A stretch of DNA of 64,000 nt from Isochrysis galbana (Eukaryota > Haptophyta > Isochrysidales > Isochrysidaceae), in the NCBI GenBank assembly GCA_018136815.1, contig CM030936.1, positions 2,349,131 through 2,413,130 of the forward strand. Reading direction: 5' to 3'. Shown piece by piece: positions 11,026 to 21,744 of this stretch. The position numbers and the translations under genes are program-made. Positions within the stretch are counted from its first letter, which is position 1; each line of letters opens with the position of its first letter. Under the pieces are notes generated by a model. That model saw nothing but the letters and a program-made list of their open reading frames with translations. It had not been told where the DNA came from and did no database searches.

Positions 11026-11393
11026 TGTGGAAATCAAGCTCGCGCTTGATTGTGGGGCAAGTCTCGGCGGGGCTAGGGCATGGAGTGAAGAGAAGTCTTG
11101 AGAGAGGAGAGAGGTGGGGAAAGGGCGCGCTACATCGCGACGACGACCCCCGAGACACCACCCCACATCACTCACTCACCAACAAGAAAACTCCGAAAAC
11201 TGACGCAACATCGCACAAACAACAAACAAACCAATGAAACAAATAAGGACAAACGAACCAATGCGGCGTGCAATGCGGCGGAGCTTCGAGGCAACTCATT
11301 GGCAAGAAAAAACTCACTCATTTTTCTCACACACTACACATTGATAGAAGCACCGCATCCGCCTAGAGTATATAAAATACTCTGGATGCGACA
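11026..11393. repeat. Diverged LTR of the 2.6-kb element family
   Basis: It starts TGTGGAAATC and ends TCTGGATGCGACA. It is followed by the same interior start as the 2585-4381 element (CCCCCCGACTTAAG, then CGAGCGTCCACGCGAGTCAT). A TATAAAATAC box lies at 11371. Compared with the 357-bp LTR it is clearly diverged and 368 bp long. No second LTR is visible, so this is a 5'-LTR remnant truncated near 11500. Confidence 0.75.
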
Positions 11394-11505
11394 CCCCCCG
11401 ACTTAAGGCGAGCGTCCACGCGAGTCATGGGGTGATCAGGCCCAAAACAAGCATGAACGAACGAACAAAAGCCGAAACAATGAAACAAACACTATTGAGA
11501 GAGTA

Positions 11506-11568
11506 GGTGTCGTTCCGTCAATTATGGGACATCAATCGAATGGAGCCATCAAATGTCCACAGTTGCAC
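11506..11568 (+). repeat. Y repeat, copy A (about 60 bp)
   Basis: One of four copies of a conserved unit that starts sharply with GGTGTCGTTCC and contains GGGACATCAATCGAATGGAG and AAATGTCCACAGTTG. Other copies are at 28877, 44498 and, inverted, ending at 45859. The sharp 5' edge suggests a transposon end. Confidence 0.8.
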
Positions 11569-13080
11569 ACCGTCCCGATATGCCGAGGGGATGCGTGCGT
11601 GGCAAATATTTTTACCTACGGTGCCCCCCCCGTGGTCTATTCTCCATTTTTTTGTTATACTCGTTCCAGCACGCTTCTAGGTCGCAATTGGCTCATATCG
11701 CGCCGTTTCTCTTCCACGAAGTCTACACTCAAAACCCTTTGTCCGTATACAGTAATTTTTCACAAAGGTGGAATCAATGCAATGGAACGACTCCGCGCCC
11801 AGAGTCCCCCCCCCGCCGCCGCCCTCGCCGCCGCCGCCCTCGCCGCCGCCGCCCTCGCCGCCGCCGCCCTCGCCGCCGCCGCCCCGCCGCCGCCGCCCTC
11901 GCCGCCGCCGCCCTCGCCGCCGCCGCCCTCGCCGCCGCCGCCCTCGCCACCACCTCCGTCTCCGCCACCGCCCCCGCCGCCACCGCCCTCACCGCCGCCG
12001 CCCTCGCCACCACCTCCATCTCCGCCACCGCCCTCGCCGCCGCCGCCCTCACCGCCGCCGCCCTCGCCACCTCCTCCATCTCCTCCGCCGCCCTCACCGC
12101 CTCCTCCATCTCCTCCACCGCCCTCTCCGCCGCCGCCTTCGCCGCCTCCGCCTTCGCCGCCTCCGCCTTCGCCGCCTCCGCCTTCGCCGCCGCCGCCTTC
12201 GCCGCCGCCGCCTTTGCCGCCGCCGCCCTCGCCGCCGCCGCCGTCGCCGCCTCCGCCCTCTCCACCCCCGCCATCTCCTCCACCGCCCTCTCCGCCGCCG
12301 CCTTCGCCGCCGCCCTCTCCGCCGCCGCCTTCGCCGCCTCCGCCTTCGCCGCCTCCGCCTTCGCCGCCTCCGCCTTCGCCGCCGCCGCCTTCGCCGCCGC
12401 CGCCTTCGCCGCCGCCGCCCTCGCCGCCGCCGCCGTCGCCGCCTCCGCCCTCTCCACCCCCGCCATCGCCGCCGCCGCCCTCTCCGCCTCCGCCTTCGCC
12501 GCCGCCGCCCTCGCCACCTCCGCCTTCGCCGCCGCCGCCCTCGCCACCGCCGCCCTCGCCGCCGCCGCCTTCGCCACCTCCGCCCTCGCCGCCGCCGCCT
12601 TCGCCACCTCCGCCTTCGCCACCTCCGCCCTCGCCGCCGCCGCCCTCGCCACCTCCGCCCTCGCCGCCACCTCCATCTCCTCCACCGCCCTCGCCGCCTC
12701 CTCCATCTCCTCCACCGCCCTCGCCGCCGCCGCCCTCGCCACCTCCTCCATCTCCTCCACCACCCTCGCCGCCTCCGCCCTCGCCGCCTCCGCCCTCGCC
12801 GCCGCCGCCCTCGCCGCCGCCGCCCTCGCCGCCGCCGCCCTCGCCGCCGCCGCCCTCGCCGCCGCCGCCCTCGCCGCCGCCGCCCTCGCCGCCGCCGCCC
12901 TCGCCGCCGCCGCCCTCGCCGCCGCCCCCCCTGACCCCTAACCCCCTGAGCTGCCTCAGCTGGCCCTCTGCCCTCTGGGTGGGCCGGTGGGCCCGAGCGA
13001 GGGACCCCCCAACACCAGAGGAGGGGGCCATAGCGCGCGCAGGAGCAACGCGAAGCTGGAAGGAGGCGTTCACTTTTTAG
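11524..13080 (+). CDS. SPPPP-repeat (extensin/pherophorin-like) protein
   Basis: From about 11795 to 12935 the frame encodes roughly 75 units of Ser-Pro4, with an Ala-rich segment first and a non-repetitive tail ending in WKEAFTF. Such Ser-Pro repeats are hydroxylated and glycosylated in cell-wall proteins of algae. Codon choice varies freely (CCG, CCA, CCT, CCC; TCG, TCT, TCA), and nearly every change is silent in this frame. In the other five frames the same changes would alter residues. That argues that this frame is, or recently was, translated. One unit is short and one Ser is Leu. The first about 90 residues, including the Y repeat and the Met at 11524, may not be coding; there is no visible signal peptide, so upstream exons or a later start are likely. 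Confidence 0.6.
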   Translation: MGHQSNGAIKCPQLHTVPICRGDACVANIFTYGAPPVVYSPFFCYTRSSTLLGRNWLISRRFSSTKSTLKTLCPYTVIFHKGGINAMERLRAQSPPPAAALAAAALAAAALAAAALAAAAPPPPPSPPPPSPPPPSPPPPSPPPPSPPPPPPPPPSPPPPSPPPPSPPPPSPPPPSPPPPSPPPPSPPPPSPPPPSPPPPSPPPPSPPPPSPPPPSPPPPSPPPPSPPPPLPPPPSPPPPSPPPPSPPPPSPPPPSPPPPSPPPSPPPPSPPPPSPPPPSPPPPSPPPPSPPPPSPPPPSPPPPSPPPPSPPPPSPPPPSPPPPSPPPPSPPPPSPPPPSPPPPSPPPPSPPPPSPPPPSPPPPSPPPPSPPPPSPPPPSPPPPSPPPPSPPPPSPPPPSPPPPSPPPPSPPPPSPPPPSPPPPSPPPPSPPPPSPPPPSPPPPSPPPPSPPPPSPPPPSPPPPSPPPPLTPNPLSCLSWPSALWVGRWARARDPPTPEEGAIARAGATRSWKEAFTF

Positions 13081-14147
13081 TGGGGGTGAGTTTGTATAGT
13101 TGAAGTTGATAGTTGACGGGTGTTCATTGTCGTGCGCCCCGTGAGTTGGGCGCGTTCGCGGCGCAGCCGGGGGTGCAATTCGCAAGATTCCTTGTTTCGT
13201 TGGTTATTGTTGGTTGCGCGCCGCGTTTACGTTTACGCGGCGCGAGGAAAATGTTCAGGGGTTTGTTTGTTGTTTGGTAACGCGGCGCGAGGAAAATGTT
13301 CAGGGGTTTGTTGTTTGTTTGGTTTTTGAGGGTGTTATTCACTTTGCACTTTGGACTTTGGGGGTCAAGGGACAACTTGTCAAGGGACAAGGACAAGGGA
13401 GTAGTAGTAGGGAGTTGACTATGTTCAAACGGTCAAAAAGCTTGAGTTGAGTTCGCGTTCGACTTTTTTCTTTTTTTACCACCTACTCCTACTTGTAAGG
13501 GCGCTGGAGCCGAATCCGAATCCCAGTATGGGGAGTCTCGTAGTAGCAATAGCGTGCAACAGTAGACATCTTCAAGTGGTCTTTATACTACCTACTTCTA
13601 AAGCTATTTACATCCGGCACTCTTGTATGTTGCAAACATAAACAAGCGCGCACATGTTTCCTCTTTCAAACTTCCAAACACTGTCTTGAGAACCTTCTCT
13701 ATATGATACGTAATTGGATGTGGTAGTGGTGTGTGGGTGCGTGCGCTTTGAATCTCTTGCATCTCCTCCTTCTACGTCGTCCACTTATTCTGGCTTTCTT
13801 CTCTCCTGCTTGTTTGCTTCCCCTTCTTCCCTTCCTCGTTCTCTCATAACTACTCTCGGCCAATACAATAATATCTCTCTCTTCTCTCTGCCCCCCCCTC
13901 TCTCTCTCTTTCTGTGTCTCTTGGTTTCTCAGTAGTCTCTGTCTCTCTCTCTGCATCTCTCTCTCTCTCTCTTCTCGTCTGTCTCCTCGCCCCGCTTCCT
14001 CCCCCGTCGTCCCCCCCACACCCCCTCTCCCCTCTCTTCCCCCTCTCCCCTCCCTCTCCCTCCCCTCCCTCTCCCCTTCTCCTTGCCCTCCCTCTCCGCC
14101 GCCGTCCCCCGCGGGCTCTCAGTCCTCCTCCAACCCCTTCCTTCCCC
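13081..14147. other. Intergenic with short tandem duplication and CT tract
   Basis: No gene is evident. 13242-13330 carries a tandem duplication. 13840-14147 is a dense CTCTCT/CCCTCC tract directly upstream of the start at 14148. Confidence 0.5.
13242..13330. repeat. Tandem duplication, about 40 bp unit
   Basis: The unit ACGCGGCGCGAGGAAAATGT followed by TCAGGGGTTTGTTTGTT occurs twice in a row with small differences at the junction. Confidence 0.8.
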
Positions 14148-15344
14148 ATGTCGGAAGTCTCCACGTCGGCGACCTCACTGCTAGCGGTCGGATTCGCCTC
14201 GGCCCTCCTACTCTGGTACGGTCAGCGCCGCCGGCGCACCATCTGGCACCCAATGTCCACCTGGTGGAACCGGCGCGCTGCTCTCCTTCGGAATTCGCGG
14301 CTCGACCAGTTGCTCGTGATCACCGACTTCGACGCGACGATCACGACGGGAGATTCAGTGCAGTGTCACGATATGCTTGGCGTCTCCGAGCTCATGAGCC
14401 CGCCATTCCGCCAAGATTTCGCACCGCTGCTCGACTGGGCGAGCAACCCAGACACGGATGGCGTCCAGTGGTGCGTGATTGCGGCACACTGCTTGCACAG
14501 CTTATCCCCGCACAGGTTTCCCCCGTGTGCGCATGCCATACTCACCACGGGAATTCGCTACCAGCCGTGTATCGCCTCACGTGCGCGGGGTTCATTTGGG
14601 AGCATCGCTCCTCACAGCGGCCGCTCAGGTTCACTCGCCCACGGCATCTGTAGGTGGGACCGGGCGCATGAGCTCATGATCGAGCATGGCCAGCCTCCAC
14701 GTCATCTCATTCCACGCATGGTGCGAGAGACAAAGATGGTGCCACGACCGGGCGCTTTGAAGCTTCTCGCCCGCTTGGCAGCACTCGACGTTCCCGTACT
14801 CATTGTTTCCGCCGGGCTGTCGGACGTGATCGAGGAGTTTTTGCGGCAGCACAACGCGCTCACAGAAAACATTACCGTCTGCTCCAATCGCCTCAACTAC
14901 GGTGCAGACTCGGCGCCGCAGTCTGTTTCACCCGACCCTCCAATCACCTCTTTCACCAAGGACACGGCATACCGCGCATCTTCAACTTTCTTCCGGCAGC
15001 ACTCCCACCGAACAACTCTCATTGTGATTGGCGACTCATGCTCCGATATCGATGCTGCGACACACGTGCCTCATCAGCATTCTCTTTCCATTGGCTTCCT
15101 GAATGGGAAGGAGATACATAACGACTCGGCGGTGAAGCATCTTCAGACATATGATGCGATCGTGCTCGGGCATGACGGCTCGCTTGAGCCAGTGGACGCC
15201 GTGATCGACGAGCTTGCCAGCCACGATCCGACTATCACTACTCCCGTGTTGACCCGAATGATGAAGCATGTCAAGGCCGAGGAGAGGCGGTCAGCGTCCA
15301 AAAGTGCCAATCCCCTCCGCACAGATGGAAGTCGCGGAGATTGA
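14148..15344 (+). CDS. Membrane-anchored pyrimidine 5'-nucleotidase-like HAD phosphatase (UMPH-1/NT5C3 type)
   Basis: Family members dephosphorylate pyrimidine nucleoside monophosphates. Proposed exons 14148-14470 and 14654-15344 give 337 aa. HAD motif I is ITDFDATITTGDS (nucleophile and acid Asp), motif II is VLIVSAGLSDVIEEFLRQ, the motif III Lys is probably in FTKD, and motif IV is VIGDSCSDIDAA followed by SIGFLN. Removing the 183-bp intron (donor GTGCGT, acceptor TCTGTAG) creates QWWDRAHELMIEHG, which matches the conserved W-x-K-A-H-E-L region of the family; read through, the intron is open and breaks that motif. The ATG at 14148 is chosen because a transmembrane segment follows (SLLAVGFASALLLWYG, then RRRR), unlike cytosolic animal enzymes. 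It is preceded by a CT-rich tract. Confidence 0.85.
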   Translation: MSEVSTSATSLLAVGFASALLLWYGQRRRRTIWHPMSTWWNRRAALLRNSRLDQLLVITDFDATITTGDSVQCHDMLGVSELMSPPFRQDFAPLLDWASNPDTDGVQWCVIAAHCLHSLSPHRFPPCAHAILTTGIRYQPCIASRARGSFGSIAPHSGRSGSLAHGICRWDRAHELMIEHGQPPRHLIPRMVRETKMVPRPGALKLLARLAALDVPVLIVSAGLSDVIEEFLRQHNALTENITVCSNRLNYGADSAPQSVSPDPPITSFTKDTAYRASSTFFRQHSHRTTLIVIGDSCSDIDAATHVPHQHSLSIGFLNGKEIHNDSAVKHLQTYDAIVLGHDGSLEPVDAVIDELASHDPTITTPVLTRMMKHVKAEERRSASKSANPLRTDGSRGD

Positions 15345-15636
15345 TCTTTTGGCAAAAGGATGGAGCGCTAACGGGAGCGCCATTGCGGGGAGAGGGGTAC
15401 TCGGCACGGCTGGTCGCTAGCCCGGGCATGGATGGATGTTCCAACGAGACGAAATGCGATTAGCGGTTCCAACGTGCGGGAGCTTAGGCTATCGAGGAAA
15501 TAACCCCTGCCTCTCCCGTGGTTGAGGCTTTTTGCGAGACCAAAACAAGCACTTTCACACATTCGACGTCGGCACCCGAGCGCAGCGACGGGAGACTGGA
15601 AGTGGCTGAGCCGCAGAGGCCTTTCTACACTCTTCT

Positions 15637-15834
15637 CGTCGTGATTTGCTCGGCAAGGTTACATTCCCTCAAGGGCGTGAGGCTCTAGCCGTCAGCGACC
15701 TTCTGAGCGTGCCATCGTCAAAGATCGATAGGGACCATCCTGACGATCCTCTATGCGCCCAATGGCCGTACGTCCTTGGACTCTCCGGCGTCACTACTGC
15801 TATGCTTTTCCTTGTGCTTATGCTCGTTTTTTAA
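15637..15834 (+). CDS. Possible last exon of a tail-anchored protein
   Basis: An open frame with no ATG follows an AG near 15621 and ends with YVLGLSGVTTAMLFLVLMLVF and a stop. A hydrophobic segment of about 20 residues at the very C-terminus is the mark of a tail-anchored membrane protein. No upstream exon was found. Family not recognised; it could be a chance ORF. Confidence 0.25.
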   Translation, partial: RRDLLGKVTFPQGREALAVSDLLSVPSSKIDRDHPDDPLCAQWPYVLGLSGVTTAMLFLVLMLVF

Positions 15835-17489
15835 TGTCGTGTGAGAGCATGCGTGCGCGTGTGCTTCAAATATAGCGATAGGTAGCTGCTCACGAGCGCG
15901 TATCGCGAGTGTGTTATAGCAAAGTCAAACGTCAAACTGGAGAGTGAGGGTTGTAGGGGAGTGCGCGAGTGCGCGCATAAGAAGCGAATGAGAACCGCGT
16001 GCGATTCGCAATTCGGTGATAGCCCGGGCGAAGCAACCTGATCGGGGGGTGAGTGCATAAAGCTAAGGCGGTACACTGTACAGTCATGTCCTGCGGGTGA
16101 ACGATTATCCCGATCTTCGGCAATATAGAAAACATAAAAACGCCTGAAGATTTTGGGCTAAGACCTACTACATACTAGGTCTCTCTACCTCCCTACCGAC
16201 TACCGACACCGCCAGCCATCGCTTCCCTTCGCTCCACGAGCCCTTCCCTTTCCCCCTTCTTTCCTTTTTCTTCTGATTTCCGCGGTCCGGCCAAGGTGCA
16301 CTACCGTGGGCCTGGTTCGGAGTGTGGGGTCCGTGCAAGACCGCGGAGCCGACGCGGCATCCGTCGATCTCCGATGGGCAGCGGAGGCAGAGATCCTTTG
16401 GCAGTCAGCTTCTAGGCTTGTAGTTGTAGTAAGCAACGGCAAAAGCCCCGGATGGGACGTCAGGCTTTTCTCAGGTTCTAATAGAAGGTCGTCAGGTCTA
16501 TTGGACCTGATAACCTGCTATCAGGTCGAAGGTATTAGAAGTTAAATTCCAATTTTATATTCATAAGTGAAAGAAGGAACGTGGTGCGTGGCCGTGCAGC
16601 CGTGCGGCGATGGCAACGAGCGACAACAGCAGCAGCTCCCTCAGCAGTTGCAGCAGGGCCCATGACTGGGGCAGACAACCGCTGGAGGACCTCGAGGGTA
16701 GCGCATTGGAGTGGTCCACCATCGTCGAGACGGATGGGCGTGCAAAGAACGTGCGCCCGAAGGCCTGCATCTTTTTGTCGAGTCGAGCGGAGCCGGAGGG
16801 CTCTGAGCCACTCCGTCGCGAGCAGCACCGGCGGCTAGCGCGGCGCTTTGGCCCTCCTCCCCACCGGGAGTCGGGTGAATGAAATTCTGGACTGGGTCGG
16901 GCAACCCCATTTGGGTGTCTGGACGGGGAACGAACGGCGAACGAAGGGCTGTGGGGCGGCGAGGCGCTCCTAGCGGCCCTAGTGTGTTGGGTTTTAAGAG
17001 ATTGTTAGACCTACAAAGAACTCTTCCCTCAGGGAGGGAGCCTAGGCTGCTTGAGTGCAGCGACGCAGCGAACAACGACGGACAACGAAGCTGAGAACAA
17101 CAGGTTACACCGACTCACGAACACACCGGAATCATTCACCCAAACCAAGCAAATTATCAAGCAACCGCGACCCCAAATCACCGATAACTCAAACACGTCG
17201 CGAGAGACGGAGAGAGAGAGCGAGAGAGAGAGAGAGACTCCGCAGCGACGGCCGGAGCGTGTCTCCGTTGTAACTTCCCACGTAGCGGAGAGTCCGAAGG
17301 GGAGCGTCCTGTCGCGCGACCACGGCGATCACTTTGGATACAGATCGCGACGAGATATCTTCACGACCGAATAAATCTTGCCGTTGAGCGTGAACCTTCT
17401 AGACGGCTGGGGGCTGGGAGGGCTAGGAGAGGGGCTCCTACCGGCTCCGCTCGTCGAGTCTCTACTGGGTTGTCCCGAGTGCCGGGTGG
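15835..17489. other. Intergenic, low-complexity and repeat DNA
   Basis: No convincing gene. Contains a palindromic word cluster (16462-16545), a sequence at 16230-16320 resembling 54025-54110 (GGTGCAC...GTGGGCCT), and a GA-rich block at 17205-17240. A plus-strand ORF at 16610-16882 and an opposing one at 16535-16828 have no family likeness. Confidence 0.4.
16462..16545. repeat. Palindromic word cluster (TCAGGTC / GACCTGA)
   Basis: The word TCAGGTC and near variants occur about six times in both orientations within 80 bp (for example TCAGGTCTATTGGACCTGA). The style resembles the c1-c4 repeats but the arrangement differs. Confidence 0.55.
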
Positions 17490-17830
17490 GGAAACATATA
17501 TATGTTACCCCCCAGGAGCCAACGCCCCCCAGGAGCTCCCGGGGGCCCCCAGGAGCTATCGGGGGGAAATTTTCTCCCGATCGCCAACAGCCCCACCGAG
17601 AGCTATCGGGGGACCGAGAAAATCCCCCGAGAGCTGTTGGGAGATTTTACGTCCCCCGGGGAGCTATCGCGTTTTAAGGTCGGCCCCCAATAGCTATCGG
17701 GGAAAGGCGGCCCCCGATAGCTATTGGGGGGAAAAGGACGGGCGCCGATAGCTATTGGGGGAAAACGACGGGCGCCGATAGCTATCGGGGGGCTGTCCTC
17801 GAGCCCCCAGGCGCTATTCCCCCCCGTAAG
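17490..17830. repeat. Array of GATAGCTATC-centred palindromes
   Basis: About ten imperfect palindromes of the form CCCCCGATAGCTATCGGGGG, spaced 25-40 bp. The first about 150 bp (17502-17650) recur as an almost exact inverted copy at 19755-19905. Strong hairpin potential in DNA or RNA. Not a known element to me. Confidence 0.85.
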
Positions 17831-18239
17831 CTGTCAAGGGTGCCTGTCCCGTTTCGCTGGCAGGAGTTGCGAGTGGAGGGAGCCTGGTGAGGTTCCGAAG
17901 GAGCTGTCGGGTGCAGATGACGGATATGAGTTGTACTTGTGTGGTGCCGATGGTTTGCCTTATGGGTCACTGCACTCGTATCACGTCATTGATTACTTTC
18001 CCCCTCGTCGCGTACGTGACGAGTCATAGGTGTGATGTGTGCCTGAATGCTTGTATCTTAAGTGTAAGTTCCCCTAGTGTCAGCGTAGTGCAAGAGATAG
18101 TACGCCGCGCCAGAACAAAAAAATCCCAGCGCACGTCGACGAGTGACGATTGTGCGCAATGGTTCAGCTCCAACGACACTCACCGACAACACGAAGGCAC
18201 TCTAACCCTCAACGAGTTCACTTCACAGCACACAACACA

Positions 18240-19101
18240 AGTTGACTCGACAACCTCATCGAGTTGACTGCACACGCGCAACATGTCGACTTCCCGCTCA
18301 ACAAGTTGACTGTACCCTCAACAAGTTGACTTCAGACACTGAACAAGTTAACTCCACACACTGAACGAGCTGACTCCGCACACTGAGCAAGTTGACTCTA
18401 CCCGCAACAAGTTCACTGCACGCACTCAACTAGTTGACTCCACGCAGAACAAGTTGACCCCACCCTAAACAAGTTGACTCCACACTCAACAAGTTGACTT
18501 TACACTGAACAAGTGGACTCCACGCTGAACCAGGTGACTCTACCCTCAACGAGTTGACTCCACACACTGAATACGTTGACTCCACACACTGAACACGTTG
18601 ACTCCGCACCCTCGACAAGTTGACTGCACACACGCAGCATGTCGACTTCCCGCTCAACAAGTTGACTGTACCCTCAACAAGTTGACTTCAGACACTGAAC
18701 AAGTTAACTCCACACACTGAACGAGCTGACTCCGCACACTGAGCAAGTTGACTCTACCCGCAACAAGTTCACTGCACGCACTCAACTAGTTGACTCCACG
18801 CAGAACAAGTTGACCCCACCCTAAACAAGTTGACTCCACACTCAACAAGTTGACTCCACACTGAACAAGTTGACTCCACGCTGAACCAGGTGACACTACC
18901 CTCAACGAGTTGACTCCACACACTGAACACGTTGACTCCACGCACTGAACACGTTGACTCCACGCCCTCGACAACTTGACTGCACACACGCAACATGTTG
19001 ACTCCCCGCTCAACAAGTTGACTCTGCCCTCAACAAGTTGACTTCAGACACTGAAGAAGTTAACTCCACACACTGAACGAGCTGACTCCGCACACTGAGC
19101 T
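18240..19101. repeat. Minisatellite with 356-bp higher-order unit
   Basis: Basic unit is 20-22 bp, consensus CAACAAGTTGACTCCACACT. Seventeen units make a 356-bp block that repeats: the same landmark (CATGTCGACTTCCCGCTCAA) starts at 18282 and 18638 and, with changes, at 18994. The array ends near 19101. It lies between the two inverted palindrome segments. Confidence 0.9.
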
Positions 19102-19493
19102 CTAGCGCGTGCACCTTCGCCGCCTGCCACAGGTGACAGGTGCGGCCAGCGACCAACTCTGCCAACTTGTCAGTCGCCGCGCCGACCCTGCCGCCCTCTT
19201 CCAATGAAAGCCGGCGCTCCACCTCTGTGCGGTGCTGGCGCGCCGTACCGACCGCCCTCCCTCTTCGTTCCCAGCCCCACCACCTTTGGCTCTCACCGAC
19301 GCTTGCCGCTCCTCCAGCCGCCACCTGACCTGCACCTGGCTGCTCAGCGCACCGCCCCTGTTCTCGCCATCTGAGCCGCCGCCGCCCACCATCTATTTCC
19401 GCCGTCCTCCCCTTCCTTCCCCCACCCACTGAGGTTGCGGCTGAGACGAACGGCGCTGTCGCGCGCACCCTACCGCTGCTTCCCGAGAGAGGG
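19102..19493. other. Short non-repetitive stretch between arrays
   Basis: Between the minisatellite and the GA tract. Overlapping Ala/Arg/Ser-rich ORFs exist in several frames, none supported. Confidence 0.4.
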
Positions 19494-19905
<412 letters not shown>

Positions 19906-20402
19906 ATAATGCATAATGCTCTTATCACCATTATCACGCGGCGACAGAGCGAGGTGACGGGTGCACGGGCAGGGGGGGGGGACTCGTGGGAACGGGTGGA
20001 AACGGGGTGGGGCTACCCGAAGCGAAAACAAAACCGCGAATAATTTCGTTTGAGGCTCTTTTATTTAAGGTGTTTCAGGAACTGCGATTGCTTTACGAAA
20101 TTTCACAAACGGGAGATCGCTCGATCAGTAATACTGGGAGGCCGTCACCATGAGTCTGCAGCCGACGCCCCCTTCACTTTCAGGGAGGAGCGATGGCAGA
20201 GCCGAGGAGAGCAACGTCAGAGCTCGCGAGAGCCGAAAGGCGGGCGCAGCCGGGAGCGGTGGCTGGGGCACCCCCTTTTTTTGTCACAGTGACCAACCAC
20301 ATGCTGTGGACAGGCAGGCTGTAGTGGCGGTGCATTGGTTGTTGTGTGGAACGGCGCGGCAGTGCTGCGCGCGCACGCCGCTAGCCACTGGCCAGCTTCT
20401 AC

Positions 20403-20509
20403 AAACACGGCGGCCAAACAGGAGGGGGTTTGAAACACGAAACACGGCAAAACACAGCTGTGTTTGGCTTTCGTAGAAACACAGTAAACACGTGTTTCCC
20501 AGCTAGGTT
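20403..20509 (-). repeat. Concerted-word repeat c1 (word AAACAC/GTGTTT)
   Basis: The six-base word AAACAC or its complement occurs eight times, including CACAGCTGTGTTT and AAACACGTGTTTCCC. Read on the minus strand, the order of words and spacers matches c2 at 44.2 kb and c4 at 60.8 kb, where the word is AAATAC and AGATAC. It shares the edge CTAGCTGGGA with the TAGATGGGA of the other copies. Confidence 0.8.
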
Positions 20510-20604
20510 AATCACCCTTCCATCCCACCCCACCTGGGGCCGCAGGCATCCAACGCTCTCGGGACAATTCAGGAATGAAACCGGAACCGGCAAGGGCAAT
20601 GGCT

Positions 20605-20637
20605 TAGGGTGAGGGTAAGGGTAAGGGGGTCAGGGCT
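20605..20637 (+). repeat. Short telomere-like repeat
   Basis: TTAGGGTGAGGGTAAGGGTA continues with AGGGGG. It resembles degenerate TTAGGG telomere units. Only about five units; an interstitial relic or chance. Confidence 0.4.
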
Positions 20638-21132
20638 TGAGCCTTCCTGCTCCCTCCCCCTGCCGGTATTCGCGCCGTCCACCCAGCAGGCAGAAAAGAG
20701 CTCGAACTCTCCTCTCTCGGCTATGGAAATGGCTATGGCCTTGGCGGCTTGCTCCCCCTCCGGTATCCCCTTCCCTTCCCCCCCCCCCCCCCCCCCGCGC
20801 CCGAGTGCCTGAGCTCGGTCCAGCCAGGTGGGAGCCGCGTGCGCTGCGCTCTCTCACGGCACGCAGGCGCCGCCCTTCCCCCCCCTCCCACTCTCCCTTC
20901 CCCTCGGCCCCGCACCCCTCTCTCGTTGCTTCCCCTCGCGCGGCTCGGCGGAAGGCGACGCGAGGCTCTCATACGCAGGCATCTCGGCACACGCTCATCC
21001 CACACGCGCACACCTTGAGCTGGGCCCGCATTAGCGAGAGGAAATCTCCATCCCCCTCGCTCACTGTCTGCAGACGACTGCAGCTCCTGCTCACGCCGCT
21101 TCTTTTCCACTTCCCTGCCTATGCGTGCAGAT

Positions 21133-21744
21133 ATGATGCTGCAGCTGCTGTTGGTTTCAGGCCTGTCGCTCGTATCGGCGCTGGTCGTGTCGCCGGTCTG
21201 CCCCGCCCCGCGCGCTGCAGTTGCGCTGGCGCCAGCCGCATGCTGGGGTGTGCGCATGGATGAGGCTGCTGAGGCGGCGGCTGCGCCGCCTGCCGAGCCC
21301 GTGGATGATTTCACGGAAGATCTGCTTGATGCGCTCGCCGCGGACGAGGTGCCGCTCAGCTCTATGGAGACTCAGGCCGTCTTTGTGAAATCTGAGAACC
21401 CGGATGAGGTTCTTGAGCCGCGTGTTGCATACACAAACTTCCAGTCGGTCGAGGAGATGCGCCAGAAATACCGCCTGCATGCCTCGGATACCGGTTCTGC
21501 ACAGGTGCAGATTGCTGTGCTTACCGCGCGCATTCAGTACATGACCGCTCACATGCAGAAGAACAAGAAGGACTACGCCTCGCTCCGTGGTTTGACCGCT
21601 ATGGTAGTCAGGCGGCGCAAGCTTCTCGAGTACCTTCTCCGAGAGGATCTGGATGAATTCAACCGCATCACTTCCGAGCTCAACATCCGCACGAACCAGC
21701 TCATGAAGCCCAAGCTGCAGGGCGCCCGTGGCCGCCGTACGTAA
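21133..21744 (+). CDS. Plastid ribosomal protein uS15 (nuclear-encoded precursor)
   Basis: uS15 binds 16S rRNA in the small subunit. The C-terminal about 90 residues are typical: HASDTGSAQVQIAVLTARI, MTAHMQKNKKDYASLRGLTA, VVRRRKLLEYLL. The precursor adds about 110 residues: a signal peptide (MMLQLLLVSGLSLVSALVVS) and a stretch rich in Ala, Pro and acidic residues. Signal peptide plus transit region is the bipartite targeting of a plastid reached through the secretory system. The start at 21133 (Met-Met) fits the signal peptide; an in-frame ATG at 21121 would add four residues. A long pyrimidine tract precedes it. Single exon. Confidence 0.9.
   Translation: MMLQLLLVSGLSLVSALVVSPVCPAPRAAVALAPAACWGVRMDEAAEAAAAPPAEPVDDFTEDLLDALAADEVPLSSMETQAVFVKSENPDEVLEPRVAYTNFQSVEEMRQKYRLHASDTGSAQVQIAVLTARIQYMTAHMQKNKKDYASLRGLTAMVVRRRKLLEYLLREDLDEFNRITSELNIRTNQLMKPKLQGARGRRT

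Larger units (their letters stand above)
19906..21132. other. Intergenic with c1 repeat, telomere-like repeats and CT tract
   Basis: No convincing gene. Contains the c1 word repeat (20403-20509), a telomere-like stretch (20605-20637), a C-run near 20778 and a pyrimidine-rich region (20870-21120) leading to the uS15 start. Confidence 0.45.

Noticed and set aside
11511..11523. Y repeat as an rRNA fragment because CCGTCAATT occurs in small-subunit rRNA
   Set aside because: Only nine to ten bases match; the flanking sequence is not rRNA.
11760..13185. Gly-Glu, Arg-rich and Ala-rich ORFs in the other frames of the SPPPP array
   Set aside because: Substitutions are silent only in the Ser-Pro frame; the other frames are open because of the 15-bp repeat.
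18240..19101. CRISPR array
   Set aside because: Units are contiguous variants of one 21-bp word without unique spacers, in a eukaryotic setting.
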